This document shows positions 44,207 to 55,572 of a DNA stretch of 64,000 nt, one piece after another; position 1 is the stretch's first letter; each line of letters opens with the position of its first letter. Origin of the DNA: Rhabdophis nuchalis (Eukaryota; Chordata; Lepidosauria; Squamata; Natricidae). The DNA lies in NCBI GenBank assembly GCA_039707465.1, contig CM077644.1:215697962-215761961 (forward strand), given 5' to 3'. The translations under genes and the position numbers were made by a program. Below the pieces are notes generated by a model. The model was given only the letters and a program-made list of their open reading frames with translations. It made no database searches and was not told the origin of the DNA.

Positions 44207-44440
44207 TACAGGGAGTCCTTGACTTATAATCTGTCCATTATGGCCACAAATTGTGATGGTCATTAAGAGAGGCCCTTTGTCAGGGGTGTCGAACTGGCAG
44301 CCCACAGGGTGGATGGGGGCCCAAGCTTCACAAAAGGAAAAAACATTCTGATATGTCATGTGACTGCAACATGACGCCATGGGTTTGACACTCGTGCCCT
44401 ACGTGATCTTCTCGCTTAATGATCCTAATCACTGCTCTCT
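44207..44440 (+). mobile_element. TA-type MITE fragment with nested hAT
   Basis: Left terminus TACAGGGAGTCCTTGACTTA as in 19631-20129. The family sequence is interrupted at 44281-44396 by a hAT and continues with CTCGCTTAATGATCC before fading out. Confidence 0.7.
44281..44396. mobile_element. hAT-type MITE (GTGTCGAACTGGC family)
   Basis: A 116-bp element with ends CAGGGGTGTCGAACTGG and GGTTTGACACTCGTG and flanks CCCTTTGT / CCCTACGT (6 of 8). Related to 41039-41171. Confidence 0.75.
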
Positions 44441-44447
44441 CCATTTA

Positions 44448-44877
44448 TTTATTAATTAATTTTTTATGCAGCCCATCTCACTGATACAGCAACTCTGAGT
44501 GGCTTATAATATGATGAAAAGTTTTAAAAAAATGACAAGAGAATTAAAATTAGAAGAATTAAATAGAAAAGCCGAAAATCATGACAATGGGCAGTCTGGA
44601 GCTGGGGACCTTCTCTATCCAGTCAGTCATACCCAAAGTAGAAGGCCCCTATTGGGGCTCCAGATCATGTAGCAGAGCCACATTTTCAGGCTCTTTTGGA
44701 AAGCCAAGAGTGTTGGGGCACACTTCATCTCAAATGAGATAATATTCCAGAGGGTGGGAGTTGTGGTTGTTAGGTGATATACTGCACATTAAGCGGAGCT
44801 TGGGGTGTCTCAGGGCTGGGGAAGGCACTGGGAGGCCCAGGCCTTCACTGAAGCACCTCCTAGCTGATACTGACACC
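44448..44877 (-). mobile_element. LINE 3' part, L2-related subfamily
   Basis: Reverse-strand 3' UTR with GCAGCCCATCTCACTGATAC, CAACTCTGAGTGGCTTATAA, followed by worn C-terminal coding sequence (TTTCAGGCTCTTTTGGAAAG, AATATTCCAGAGGGTGGGAG). A similar arrangement occurs at 58745-59175. It lies head-to-head with the following L2-like piece. Confidence 0.65.
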
Positions 44878-45360
44878 TTCAAGGTTCTAACGACCATCTT
44901 TAAAGCGCTCCATGGCTCGGGGCCTAGTTATATGCGAGACCGCCTCCTGCCCCATACATCCCTTAGACCGATACGCTCCCACAGAGAGGGCCTTCTCAGG
45001 GTACCGTCGGCCAGACAATGCTGACTGGCAACACCCAGGGGAAAAGCCTTCTCTGTGGCGGGCCCAGCCCTTTGGAACGACCTACCCCTGAACTTCGCAC
45101 CATCTCCGACCTCCGCCTCTTCCGCAAGTGTCTAAAGACACATTTGTTCCATCTAGCCGGCCTAGCGTAACCTCCATAACTGACTTTTAGATAGTTTTAA
45201 ATTTGGGGTTTTTAATATGGTTTTTAGCGCAGGATTTTATTGAATAAGTTTTTTAAATTTTATACGGTTTTTGTATGCATTTTTAATATTCCTGTGCGCC
45301 GCCCTGGGTCCGTTTGGAGAAGCGCGGGGTATAAATTTAATAAATGAAATGAAATGAAAA
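44878..45360 (+). mobile_element. L2-like LINE 3' end
   Basis: The C-terminus FKVLTTIFKALHGSGPSYMR, DRLLPHTSLRPIRSHREGLL, then a stop and frame change, LWNDLPLNFAPS-like and a CLKTHLFHLAGLA-like end, a 3' UTR with TGTGCGCCGCCCTGGGTCC and GGTATAAATTTAATAAATG, and a (GAAAT)n tail. Confidence 0.92.
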
Positions 45361-46039
45361 TGACTTAAAAAAAGAAAAAAGAAGATCCAATGAACAATGC
45401 AAGCCTGGTTGATAAAGACAGTTGATAAACTGTCCAAAAAACATGGCAGTTCAAAAGAATAGCTTTAGCCTAATGTTCTTCCACAACTTCAATATAGTAT
45501 AACTTTTTCAGTGATAATTCTTTCAGATATGATATATGATATATAGATCATTCAAGAAGTTAAGTCTAAGTGTGTTATCTCATGCTCAATGGTAGGGTGG
45601 CAATGTCATTATGTCTGGGAATGTCAATATACACACAGACACACAAACACACGGTACCATTATCAGAGTGAGAATTCATTGAGATACGGTACTCTTTGTA
45701 TTATCAGTATTCTGTTTATAAAAAGGTCTAAATTGCATAGAAATTCTATAAAAACAGAGAATCTCTGCTTAAGAAGGTACCGTAGGAGGAAAATGGTAAT
45801 AGTGGGAGTATAAAGAAAGGTTAAATTGGGGCTGGAGTGAATAATATGATCCCACATTATCTTTTTACGTGACTAATTCATGTAAGAAACTGATCTGAGT
45901 GTGAGATCTACGACTGAATTATAACACTAGTTATAACATTGAAAACTGAAGTGGAAGAGACTTTCACTTACACTTTCTGTGACCTTGTCTTATAAAATTA
46001 AAATGAGTGGTTTATTATTCTAATTCTAAAGGTATATAA
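45361..46039. other. Unique DNA
   Basis: Nothing is recognised; a short CA-rich stretch (45630-45655) is present. Confidence 0.5.
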
Positions 46040-46295
46040 CTTGAAGGCCACACAAGGAATAATGGATGGAAACTGACCAAGGAGAGATTCAATCTAGAAA
46101 TAAGGAGGAACTTTCTGACAGTGAGAACAATCAACCAATGGAACAGAAATTGCCTTCAGAAGTTGTGGGAGCTTCATCACTGGAGGCTTTCAGGAAGAGA
46201 TTGGACTGCCATTTGTCAGAAATGGTGTAGGTTGCTTGAGTGGGGAGTTGGTCTAGATGACCTATGGTCCCTTCCAACTCTGTTAATCTGTTATC
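46040..46295 (+). mobile_element. CR1 LINE 3' end
   Basis: CR1 C-terminal sequence (GGATGGAAACTGACCAAGGA, AATCAACCAATGGAACAGAA, TTTCAGGAAGAGATTGGACT) and terminus (TTGGTCTAGATGACCTATGG, CCCTTCCAACTCTG) with a short (TCTGTTA)n tail. Confidence 0.93.
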
Positions 46296-47628
46296 TGTTA
46301 TCTTATTAACTTAAATTGGTCCATCTGTTCATTGAATTTTACAGAGAAAGCCCCTCTCTAAATTTCTATAGACATTTATTCAGAAGTAAATTCCACTAGA
46401 TTCAATGCGATTTACTCCTAGATAAATATGTATCCTTATTTAGGAATAAAAGTATACTCTATATTTTAGCTTCTCGGTGATGGACCTATTGTAGACAATT
46501 TATTGTTTACAAAGTCCTGCTCAGGATTACTTTAATGCTTCTTTCAGTAATGGATAGCCCTACCAGATGTTGCTGAACATCCAAGCATCTTCACCCCAAC
46601 TATGGTATTGCTGCTAGGCATTTAAGCTGAGCGAAATCTGGAAGACTTCCATTATAAAATAGTACAACATTTTCCTTTTAAATTTTTTTAAAAGCAAATG
46701 CTTCCATCTGCTACTTGTTACAATTGTGTGGGATGTTTTATAGAATACGCTCAATGGTGTATTTTTAATAGCTTTATATTTTGTGTTTTGAAGCTTATAT
46801 GTTGAAAGTGCTTTGTCATTTCTAGACATTTTGATAAAATACAAATCCTAATACATGGTAAAAGTTAGCAGCTAATAAAAATTGAAAATGAGAAGAACTA
46901 GGAAAACCTAACATTAGGAAATCATTTGCAAATAGAAAAGTATATTTACTTGACACTTGTGCCAGCGTCTCTTATTTACAATTGTTGCAGCATGAACTCT
47001 ATGATTCATTTTAAAGAATGAATAAGAACAGTAGGGGTCTACTAGACTAAATAGGTTGGTAATGAAGAATATTCTTTTGCTACATGCTGTGACACTTCAG
47101 AATCCCCTGTAGTTAATAAGCAATGTAATAAGCCAAGGATTTAATGATTCTCAGATGTTTCTATTTTGAGTTCAAGGAACACAAAACAGATGACATTACT
47201 GCTGTTTGATTGAACATTTAGCTGGGCACCAAAAGTAAAATTTAGTCTAGTCTAGTCATATGGTTCACTTATTAACTGATCATCAGAATTAATATTTTAA
47301 TGCTTATTTATTACATGCATGTTATACTTTTATTAAGGGATTTGGATGGTCTCTCAACTGATGAAGATGCTCCTACTTAGTTAAAACAAACAGTAGCTCC
47401 TGCTGTTCAGAAGCCACAATTAGGTTTGTCAAGTTAGCTTGTCTGCTGCTCATTATTTTCTTCCATCTTTGGCACCAACCAATATAAGCAAGCTGTTTTA
47501 AGAACTCTTGATTCATAGCCAGCATGAAATTCACATACTTTTTCATACAGTTCTAAAAAGAACAATTTTGATTGAGGCTATCCCTATGCAAACAAGGACC
47601 ATTGTTCTGTTTAACGGTAGATGGAAAT
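46296..47628. other. Unique AT-rich DNA
   Basis: No repeat, RNA or exon is recognised in 1.3 kb. Confidence 0.5.
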
Positions 47629-47636
47629 TAGATTAT

Positions 47637-47932
47637 CAGAGATGGTATTCAGCAAGTTCTGACCAGTTCTGGAGAACTGGTAGTGGAAAGTTTGAGTAGT
47701 TTGGAGACCTGGTAAATACCACCTCTGACTGGCCCCGTCCCTATCTATTCTCTGCCTCCCGAGTCCCAGCTGATTGGGAGGGAATGGGGATTTTGCAGTA
47801 ACCTTCCCCTGGAGTGGGGAGGGAATGGCGATTTTATAGTATCCTTCCCCTGCCACACCTACCAAGCCATGCCACCCCCACTAAGTCATGTCCACAGAAC
47901 CGCTAGTAAATTTTTTTTTAATCTGACCCGTG
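47637..47932. mobile_element. hAT-type MITE (GTGGTGGGATTC family)
   Basis: A 296-bp element, closest to 5225-5471 (AGTTCTGGAGAACTGGTAG, GCCTCCCGAGTCCCAGCTGA). Left end CAGAGATGGTATTCAGC. The right end is eroded (AATCTGACCCGTG), with flanks TAGATTAT / GATATTAT (6 of 8). Confidence 0.8.
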
Positions 47933-48036
47933 GATATTATCATGGGAAAATAAGCAGGGGAAAATAACAAAAAGTGTTTTGTGAGGCCTCAATGTAGATT
48001 CTGCTTCTTCAATCCGTTCCTAATAATGTCACATGC

Positions 48037-50069
48037 AGACTTCCTTCCGGTTGGCCGGAGGCGACGGATAGGTCTTCGACTCGTCCGCTGCTTGGTTGCT
48101 CCGGCGGCGCCTTCGGGGGCAGGGGGCTCTTGCTAAAGAGCCTCCACCACATGGGCGGCTCGCAGTGAGTCCCCCCATCCTGACGGCGGTCGGGGGGGTG
48201 GCTCCCACCTCGTCCTAGGTGCCGGAGAACGTGTCGCGGGGGGGAGTTCCTCTTTCATCCCCTTCGCCGATGGAGAGCCGGAACAGCTGTTGCAATTGAA
48301 GACGGGCTGAAAGCCGGGGCTGTAGGCAACACCGAGGCTCCATTATTACTACAAAGTGGATCGTGAGTGATTTAAAACTAATGCTTTCAACTTTCGCTTT
48401 AAAAGAAGAAGGAGGAGGGAGTTTGTAAAACCCCTCCTCGGAAAGGAAAAAAAAGCGGCGTTTTAAAATATTCCCCAGGCTTGGGGAGGTGGAGAAATCA
48501 ACATCTGATTTTTAAACAACAAAGGAAAGTCTTTTACTTTAAGATTGATACGGAAACTTTGTATCTCTGTCTTGCAACAATTGCTATGCACTTTTACTAG
48601 CTCTCCGCGGTTTCCAGAGGGGCGGGGAAGATGGCGTTCCTTTGTTCTCAGTAAGAAATACTTCTCTTTAAAATGTGCTGACACTCCCTCGTCTTTATGG
48701 GACTGAACTTTTCACCACTGGATTAAGGCAATGGACTTTTAGGATTCCTCCCAGATGTGCCTTCTTTTTTTTTCTTATTTGACTGTTGTTAAAAATTGTT
48801 TTCTCTCTGGATTTTAAGCAAAGTGTATTCTAAATTTGGATTTTGACTCTTGTTCTCTCCTCGCCTCACGGACCATCTCTCCAACAGATGCCATATTAGT
48901 GACAAAAACTTAATACTTTCATTATGGCTTCAAAAAAGCATCCACACCAACCTAAGATTACTTCAATGTTATCCAAAGAAATGGAGGTGGAAGCTACACA
49001 GTTATCAGCAATAGAGGAAACTCTTCAAAACATCATGAAAGAATTAAAAGAGATCTGGAAAGACAATGTCAGCTCAAAATTGGAACTTTTGGAGACACAG
49101 AAAGCACTAATGGAAAACAAACAAAGAATGAATGAACTGGAGGGGGGGGGGCGAGATGAGAGGAGAAATAAGTAATTCTCAAAAGGAAATAGTGGATTTA
49201 GCTGGTCATATGTCTAGGATGGATTTTGAAAGGATGTCTTACTTTTTAAGGTTTCAAAATATTTCTGAAGCTGCCTCTGAAGATTTAAAAGATTTAATGT
49301 GTACGATGTTAGCAGATTACACTAAAAAGAGCAAGGAAGATATTTGGGGGGACATCGATCTGATTTATAGAATTAACTCAGCATATGCCAGAATAAATGA
49401 AGTACCCAGAGAGATACATATTAAATTTGTAAGAAGGTCAACGAGGGATGGGATCCTGAGAGCACAGAGAGACGGTCCCTTGATATAATAACAGAACGAG
49501 ATTGCCATTTTGAAACAGATCCCGAAAACGATTAGAGAAATAAGAAGGAAATATTCCTTCTTATCAAAAAGATTATATAAAAAGGGGGTGTGGTTCAAGT
49601 GGTTGATGCCCGAGGGAATGTTAGTGTTCTGGGAGAGGGGAATAGTAAGAATTAAAACAATTGCAGAGGCGGAAGCCTTTCTTAAAAAACATTCCCCAAT
49701 CCTGGAGGATGAAAATGGGGGAGCGGAGGGGGCCACGGCTCCGCCCACTGGAGGTCAGGGAGAGGAAGACACAATTGCTAAATGACTCAGATCTCACAAA
49801 TGACTTTTTTCTATGTAGTGTAACCTTCATCTGGATGTTTATAGAAACAAATGATTGATTGCATGAATATAAAATAATATATTTGTATCTCTTTCCACTT
49901 TGTAGGGAAATGAGAAATGTATTGTATTTCCTTTTTTTTCTGTATGAAGCCTCGGAGGGGGCTGACACCTCCGACATAGATGTCCTCAAAATATCTCTTT
50001 AACACCTTATACCCTTTCCTGTTTTTAAAAATTTGTAAAAACCAATAAAACTTTTTTTTCATAAAAAAA
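48037..50069 (+). mobile_element. LINE-1-type element with ORF1 only (half-LINE)
   Basis: A complete 2033-bp insertion bounded by perfect 16-bp target duplications TAATAATGTCACATGC (48021-48036 and 50070-50085). The first 300 bp are GC-rich, like an L1 5' UTR promoter. The region to 48923 is a leader. ORF1 spans 48924-49785. A 284-bp 3' UTR follows with a CGGAGG / CCTCCG hairpin (49953-49973), AATAAA (50044-50049) and a T-rich then A-rich end. No trace of ORF2 lies between the ORF1 stop and the 3' UTR. Intact ends with no ORF2 match the HAL1 (half-L1) layout described in mammals. An internally deleted L1 is the alternative. Confidence 0.85.
48924..49785 (+). pseudogene. L1 ORF1p (RNA-binding chaperone), frameshifted
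   Basis: ORF1p coats L1 RNA and forms trimers in the cytoplasm. The start ATG (48924) opens MASKKHPHQPKITSM, then a long Glu/Lys/Leu-rich coiled coil (residues about 25-80). A G homopolymer at about 49142-49151 carries a frameshift. In the next frame come MDFERMSYFLRFQNISE (RRM-like core), DLKDLMCTMLADYTKKSKED, INEVPREIHIKFVRRSTRDG, two consecutive in-frame stops TAATAA (49486-49491), then ILKQIPKTIREIRRKYSFLS and VWFKWLMPEGMLVFWERG, the C-terminal domain. About 285 codons in total, a normal ORF1 length. One frameshift and the double stop make this copy inactive. Confidence 0.9.
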
Positions 50070-50085
50070 TAATAATGTCACATGC

Positions 50086-50612
50086 GAATACGCACGGGGT
50101 ACAGCTTGAGTTTTGATATCACAAGGCATGTTCTCATGATGAAATCTTAGCTTGCTGCAGACTCCTCTAAAAATAGATTCATTTTGGAAATTGAATTTCT
50201 GACTCAGGACACTTTAAAAAAAAAAGATGTCATTTGTCCATTCTCCAATTTGTGAGAATTGTAGCCTCTTGTCTACTTCTCAGCTCCTTCTCTCAGCAAG
50301 TTATTCCTTTTTAAGGCTCTTGCTGAATAAAACCTGGACAGCTCTTTGCATGCTGACTGGTTCCCTTTGGGAAGGGAAGCAGGACAAATGTATAATTATT
50401 TATCCGTGTTGCTCCTAAAGCGCATAGAAAAAAAACCTGTAAAAATTGTTAAGCCATCAAAGCCACCTAAATAATCCGTCTGCATTCTAAAGTGTCCTTC
50501 TAAGAGCCTGCCTCCATTGCACAGGGCTTATCTTCTTTTTCCTTCAGTCATGATCGCAGCATGCAAATATGGTTAGAAATGCTGCAAAACTACCGATATT
50601 GTATCATTGCCT
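50086..50612. other. Unique DNA
   Basis: Nothing is recognised. The frame at 50227-50418 lacks motifs. Confidence 0.5.
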
Positions 50613-50620
50613 CTTCAGAC

Positions 50621-51117
50621 CAGTGGTGGGTTTCAAAAATTTTTTTGAACCTCTTCTATAGGTGTGGCCTACTTTGTGGGAGTGGCTTGCTGGTCATGTG
50701 ACCAGGTGGGACTGGCTTGCCAGCCACGTGACCGAGTGGGAGTGGCTTGGCAGTCATGTGACTGGGTGGGCATGGCCAACTTGTGAAATGTGGTGAAACT
50801 CACTTAACAACACTCTTGCTTAGCAACCAAAATGTTGGCTCAGAAACTCTGGCATTTGAAGCACACAAGTCTTAAAGCTGTCAAGTTACAAGACCCTTGC
50901 ACCCCTAACCCTTTAGGAACCCCCCCCCCCAGGGGTGTTCAAACTTGACAGCTTTAAGACTTGTGGACTTCAACTCCCAGAATTCTTCCTCTCGCTCTTC
51001 ATCTTGATGATGTATGGACAGGCGGGGGGAGGGAGCTGGAACCGGTTCTAAACGGCACTGTAGATTTGTGGAACCTCTTCTATAGAAGAGCTTAGAACTG
51101 TCAGGAACCCACTCCTG
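50621..51117. mobile_element. Composite hAT-type element with internal repeats and nested palindrome
   Basis: A 497-bp element with ends CAGTGGTGGGTTTC and GGAACCCACTCCTG and flanks CTTCAGAC / CTTCAGGC (7 of 8). From 50664 to 50775 about three 30-35-bp tandem units run (GTGGGAGTGGCTTG, GTCATGTGAC). At 50866-50990 a palindromic-hAT-like hairpin (ACAAGTCTTAAAGCTGTCAA and its complement) is nested, with a C run at its centre. Non-coding. Confidence 0.85.
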
Positions 51118-51125
51118 CTTCAGGC

Positions 51126-51735
51126 GCTTTTAGATGCTAAGTAGCATTGATGGGAAGACAAGTTGGGTCCTTTTTTATATTTTATTTAATCACTGTCTCA
51201 TCATAGCCATCGGTGCACCTGTAGAGAAGGCTTCCTTTTTTCCTTTTTTTTTTTTTGTGAGAGTGGAAAGTGTGTGTGTGTGTGTTGGGGGTGGCAGGCT
51301 AAATTTCTATTTCTCTAGAACCTGTGCCTGGGATGTGTGTATGGGTGGATTCCCCCCCACCCCTGTCTCTTACTCCTCAGTTGCGTTGCAGAGAACATTG
51401 ATTAGTTAATGGTAATCTCAGCATGTTTTTGCTTTTTTGAGGCCAAGAGCAACTCAGTTTCAAATTGCTTTTGGGGGCGATTGGGATGAAAAGACAGTGG
51501 GAGTGCCCATGTTGTCTCAGGCTTTGCATTTACTGTAATAAACCATATAAGAATGCATATAAGAATATACCAAGTCCAGAAATGCTATGTCTGGCAGCAC
51601 CTACCTCTGGAACAGCATCCCCCCCCCCCCCCCCTGAACTATTTGGACCCTATCATGACCCCATTGAAAAATTATTTGAAAAGCAGACTTTCTCCCTCCT
51701 CCAGATCTTGGGTTATGAAGAGTGAGTGAAAATCT
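51126..51735. other. Unique DNA with homopolymer runs
   Basis: T-rich run about 51238-51256, TG run about 51271-51284, C runs at 51352-51359 and 51619-51635. No gene or family is recognised. Confidence 0.5.
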
Positions 51736-52075
51736 GAATAGAATAGAATAGAATTCTTTATTGGCGAAGTGTGACACAAAGAATTTGTTTGGTACCTAAG
51801 CTCTCAGTGTACATAAAAATATATTCATCAAGAATCATAAGATACAACACTTAGTGATACTCACTAAGCAATCAAGCAATCAATAAGCAATCAAATCATA
51901 CTAGGAAACTAAATAAAACAATATAAATCGTAAAGATACAAGCAACAAGGCTATAGTCATAAGTAGGAGGAGATAGATAATAGGAAGGATGAGAAGAAGA
52001 ATAGTAATACATTCTTAGTGAATAGTTTGACAGTGTTGTAGGAATTAGTTTTGGGCAAATATTAATTTGAATGCT
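51736..52075 (-). mobile_element. LINE 3'-end-like repeat with (GAATA)n terminus
   Basis: Starts with AATAGAATAGAATAGAAT, then TCTTTATTGGCGAAGTGTGA, GCTCTCAGTGTACATAAAA, GCAACAAGGCTATAGTCATA and GTTTGACAGTGTTG. TTTATT is a reverse-strand AATAAA, and the pentamer start is a reverse-strand LINE tail. I remember this as a common snake repeat, without a firm family name. Confidence 0.65.
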
Positions 52076-52080
52076 TCCTC

Positions 52081-52082
52081 TT

Positions 52083-52123
<41 letters not shown>

Positions 52124-52222
52124 ATGGATGGATGGATGGATGGATGGAAGGGAGGGAGGGAGGGAGGGAGGGAGGGAGGAAGGAAGGAAGGAAGGAAGGA
52201 AGGAAGGAAGGAAGGAAGGAAA
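52081..52222. repeat. Compound tetranucleotide microsatellite
   Basis: Consecutive tracts (GGCT)n about 52083-52122, (GGAT)n 52125-52147, (GGGA)n 52149-52178, (AAGG)n 52179-52220. The units differ from one to the next by single base changes, which suggests stepwise mutation and re-expansion of one tract. Confidence 0.97.
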
Positions 52223-53644
52223 GATGGATGAAGAATATATGAATACTCGGCAATCTGTGATTATTTCAGATATATTTCCTTACCTGATTCTTCAATATTT
52301 TCAAGTGAAAGAACTTCTAGTGTGGTGCCTTCACTGGAAACGTTGGGATACATTCAGAGATATATCTGTCTTGAAAGACTATATAATATCAGCACAGCAC
52401 AGAAAATGTTTTATGACATCTTGCATTATGTCATAAACTATTTTATGATAGTTTTATGTTATTTACCAAATTGGAGTTTCACTGGAATCATGGGTCATAG
52501 ATTCTGTAGGTTAGCCCATTTGAGTTCAAAAATTATTGCGCTATAATACACTGCTTAGACCAGGTAAAGGTTATGGGAATGTGAGCTTTAGTTGTGTGGA
52601 TATGTGTGTGTCTCTCTCTGTGTGTATGTGTATGTATATGTGTGAATTGTTGTACACTACCCAGAGTCTTTATGAAGTTGAGAACTCTTTAAATATGATA
52701 AAAAAGGCAGCAATCAAATCAATAATGCCCAAATATTGATGGATTCATATGGCAATAACTCAGTGGTGTGATTGGGAACAATATGATTGTTTCTATAAGG
52801 GAATGGAATGGCAGCCCTTTTCTTTAGCTATCTTCCTTTTGCTTTCACTGCCTACTTACTTTTTGCATATATACCTGCCTTCCTGCCTCCCTTTCTGCTT
52901 TTTGAACAACCTTCTTGGCAGGATACTTTTGAACAGGGACATGGCCACCAAGGAAATGGGTTATGCATCTTTTATTCCTGCCATTCTTCTGTTGTAGCAG
53001 AAGCATCTCCAGACTGTATTTCATTAGAAAGGAAGACAAGAAAAACCCGAGGGTTCATTATACCTGTGTGTTTTATTTACATACTGGTTTATTTATTTCT
53101 GAATTTATTTATTTAAAGTGTTTCAATAATTCATCCTGCCGAGAATGAGTTACAAAACAAACTGGACTATTCAGTATTTGCGTGCAGTGTGAATTAGGGG
53201 AAATCAGAGCCCTCAAGTGCTCTTTTCTAAATGCTATTTTCAATCTCTCTAGGAATGACAAAAGAAAAAAGGTTTACTGGAAATCATGGAATTTAAATTC
53301 ATTTTTTCCTCAAAGGGCTTTCCCCCTTTTTCCCCCCTCTTGTAGACATTTAAGAAAACAAGTCATAGCTCTGAAGAAGAATTGAAATGCCAATATATAT
53401 ATAGAACCTTTAAGAGGATGAATAAAGTGAGATGTGTACCTTTTGTTATTCTATATAGTAGACTAAGGGAATTGTAATGAACATTGAACAGCAAGGATTG
53501 CTATTTATAGACAATTAAGGGTAATCTAATCAAGATATGGAAAAATGGAGAGGGAACACGAATTATACTTACAATGGGAAACTATTGAGATTTAAAGACA
53601 GACCCACAAATTGGGGGCTTGTAAGGATGTAAATTATATAAATA
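52223..53644. other. Unique AT-rich DNA
   Basis: A TG-rich stretch (52598-52640) precedes a LINE-tail-like phrase (TACACTACCCAGAGTC). No gene is recognised; frames of up to about 100 codons at 52749-53116 overlap one another and lack motifs. Confidence 0.45.
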
Positions 53645-53755
53645 CTAGCTATACCCGGCCACGCGTTGCTGTGGCCCAGTCTGGTTAAATGGCCAACCAA
53701 TCTGTGTGTAGATCTACACCTGCACACATACACCCAACCACCATATAAGCCCCAA

Positions 53756-53770
53756 CCTACCTACCTACTG

Positions 53771-53850
<80 letters not shown>

Positions 53851-54480
53851 TCCCTCTCCCTCTACCTACCTACCTACTGTATTTCTTTCTTTCTCCCTCT
53901 ACCTACCTACCTACCTACCTACCTACCTACCTACCTACCTATTGTATTTCCCCCTCTCTATCCCTCTACCGACCTACCTACCTACATACCTACTTACTAT
54001 ATTTCTCCCTCTCTATCTATCCCCCTATCTACCTACCTGCCTACCTACTGTATTTCTCCCTCTCTGTCTATCCCTCTACCTACCTACCTACTGTATTTCT
54101 TTCTTTTTCCCTCTATCTACATACCTACTGTATTTCTTTCTTTTTCCCTCTATCTACCTACCTACCTACTGTATTTCCCCCCTCTATCCCTCTACCTACC
54201 TACCTACCGTATTTCTCGCTATCTATACACCTACCTACCTACCGTATTTCTCCCTCTCTCTCTATCCCTCTACTTACCTACCTATTGTATTTCTTGCTTT
54301 CTCCCTCCACCTACATACCTACTGTATTTATCCCTCTCTATCTATCCCCCTATCCACCTACCTGCCTACCTACTGTATTTCTCCCTCTCTGTCTATCCCT
54401 CTACCTACCTATCTACTGTATTTCTCCCTATCTATCTATCCATCCCCCTACCTATGTACCTACCTACCTACCTACCTACT
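53756..54480. repeat. ACCT-rich minisatellite array with (TC)n
   Basis: Complement of the Helitron 1 array: (ACCT)n blocks separated by CTGTATTTCTCCCTCTC and TATCTATCCC phrases, plus a (TC)n tract at 53775-53846. The 405-codon frame across this region is simple repeat. Confidence 0.95.
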
Positions 54481-54825
<345 letters not shown>

Positions 54826-54849
54826 CCTTATTTCTGCCTCTCTATCTAT

Positions 54850-55531
54850 CCCTTGGGGGTCATCTAGTCCAACTCCCTGCTAGGCAGGAAGCCCTATACC
54901 CATGATGATGAACCTATGGCACGGGTGCCACAGGTGGCACACGGAACCATTTCTTAGGCCACTCAAGGCATTGCCCTGTCAGCTTCAGTTTGTATGTGTG
55001 CCCTGGCCAGCTGATTTAGGCCTTCTTTTGAGGCCATTTTTTGCCCTCTGGAGGTGGGGGAAGGCTGTTTTCACCCTCCCCAGGCTCCTATAAACCCTCT
55101 GGAGCCTGGGGATGACGTAAAAAGCATGCCAAATGCAGGTGGTCATGCACATAGCATTATGGATGTGACACACCTGTGCACATCGCCCCTGCACTTCCCC
55201 TGCTATTGGCACGTGAGCCAAAAAAGGTTAGCCATCACTGCCCTATACCATTTCAGACTAATGGCTATCCAACATCTTCTTGAAGACTTCCAGTGTTGGG
55301 GCATTCACAACTTCTGGAGGCAAGTTGTTCCACTGATTAATTGTTCTAACTGTCAGGAAATTTCTCCTCAGTTCTAAGTTGCTTCTCTCCTTGATTAGTT
55401 TCCACCCATTGCTTCTTGTCCTGCCCTCAGGTGCCTTGGAGAATAGCTTGACTCCCTCTTCTTTGTGGCAACCCCTGAGATATTGGAAGGCTGCTATCGT
55501 GTCTCCCCTAGTCCCTCTTTTATTAAATTGT
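54850..55531 (-). mobile_element. CR1 piece B inside Helitron 2 (interrupted by a hAT)
   Basis: CR1 3' portion with terminus GTCATCTAGTCCAACTCCC, cut by the hAT at 54900-55240, continuing TTTCAGACTAATGGCTATCC to a 5' limit at about 55531 next to AAATTGTATTTCTCC. The 5' limit is the same CR1 base as in piece A and in Helitron 1. Confidence 0.92.
54900..55240. mobile_element. hAT-type MITE nested in CR1 piece B
   Basis: A 341-bp element with a perfect 8-bp duplication CCCTATAC (54892-54899, 55241-55248). Ends CATGATGATGAACC and GGTTAGCCATCACTG; the interior has GGCACGGGTGCCACAGGTGG and GCCCTCTGGAGGTGGGGGAA. The nesting order is Helitron or array, CR1, then hAT, making this the youngest layer. 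Confidence 0.9.
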
Positions 55532-55572
55532 ATTTCTCCCTGTCTCTCTATTCCCCTATCTACCTACCTACT

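Noticed and set aside
49365..49748. 127-codon minus-strand frame
   Set aside because: Antisense shadow of the L1 ORF1 C-terminal region.
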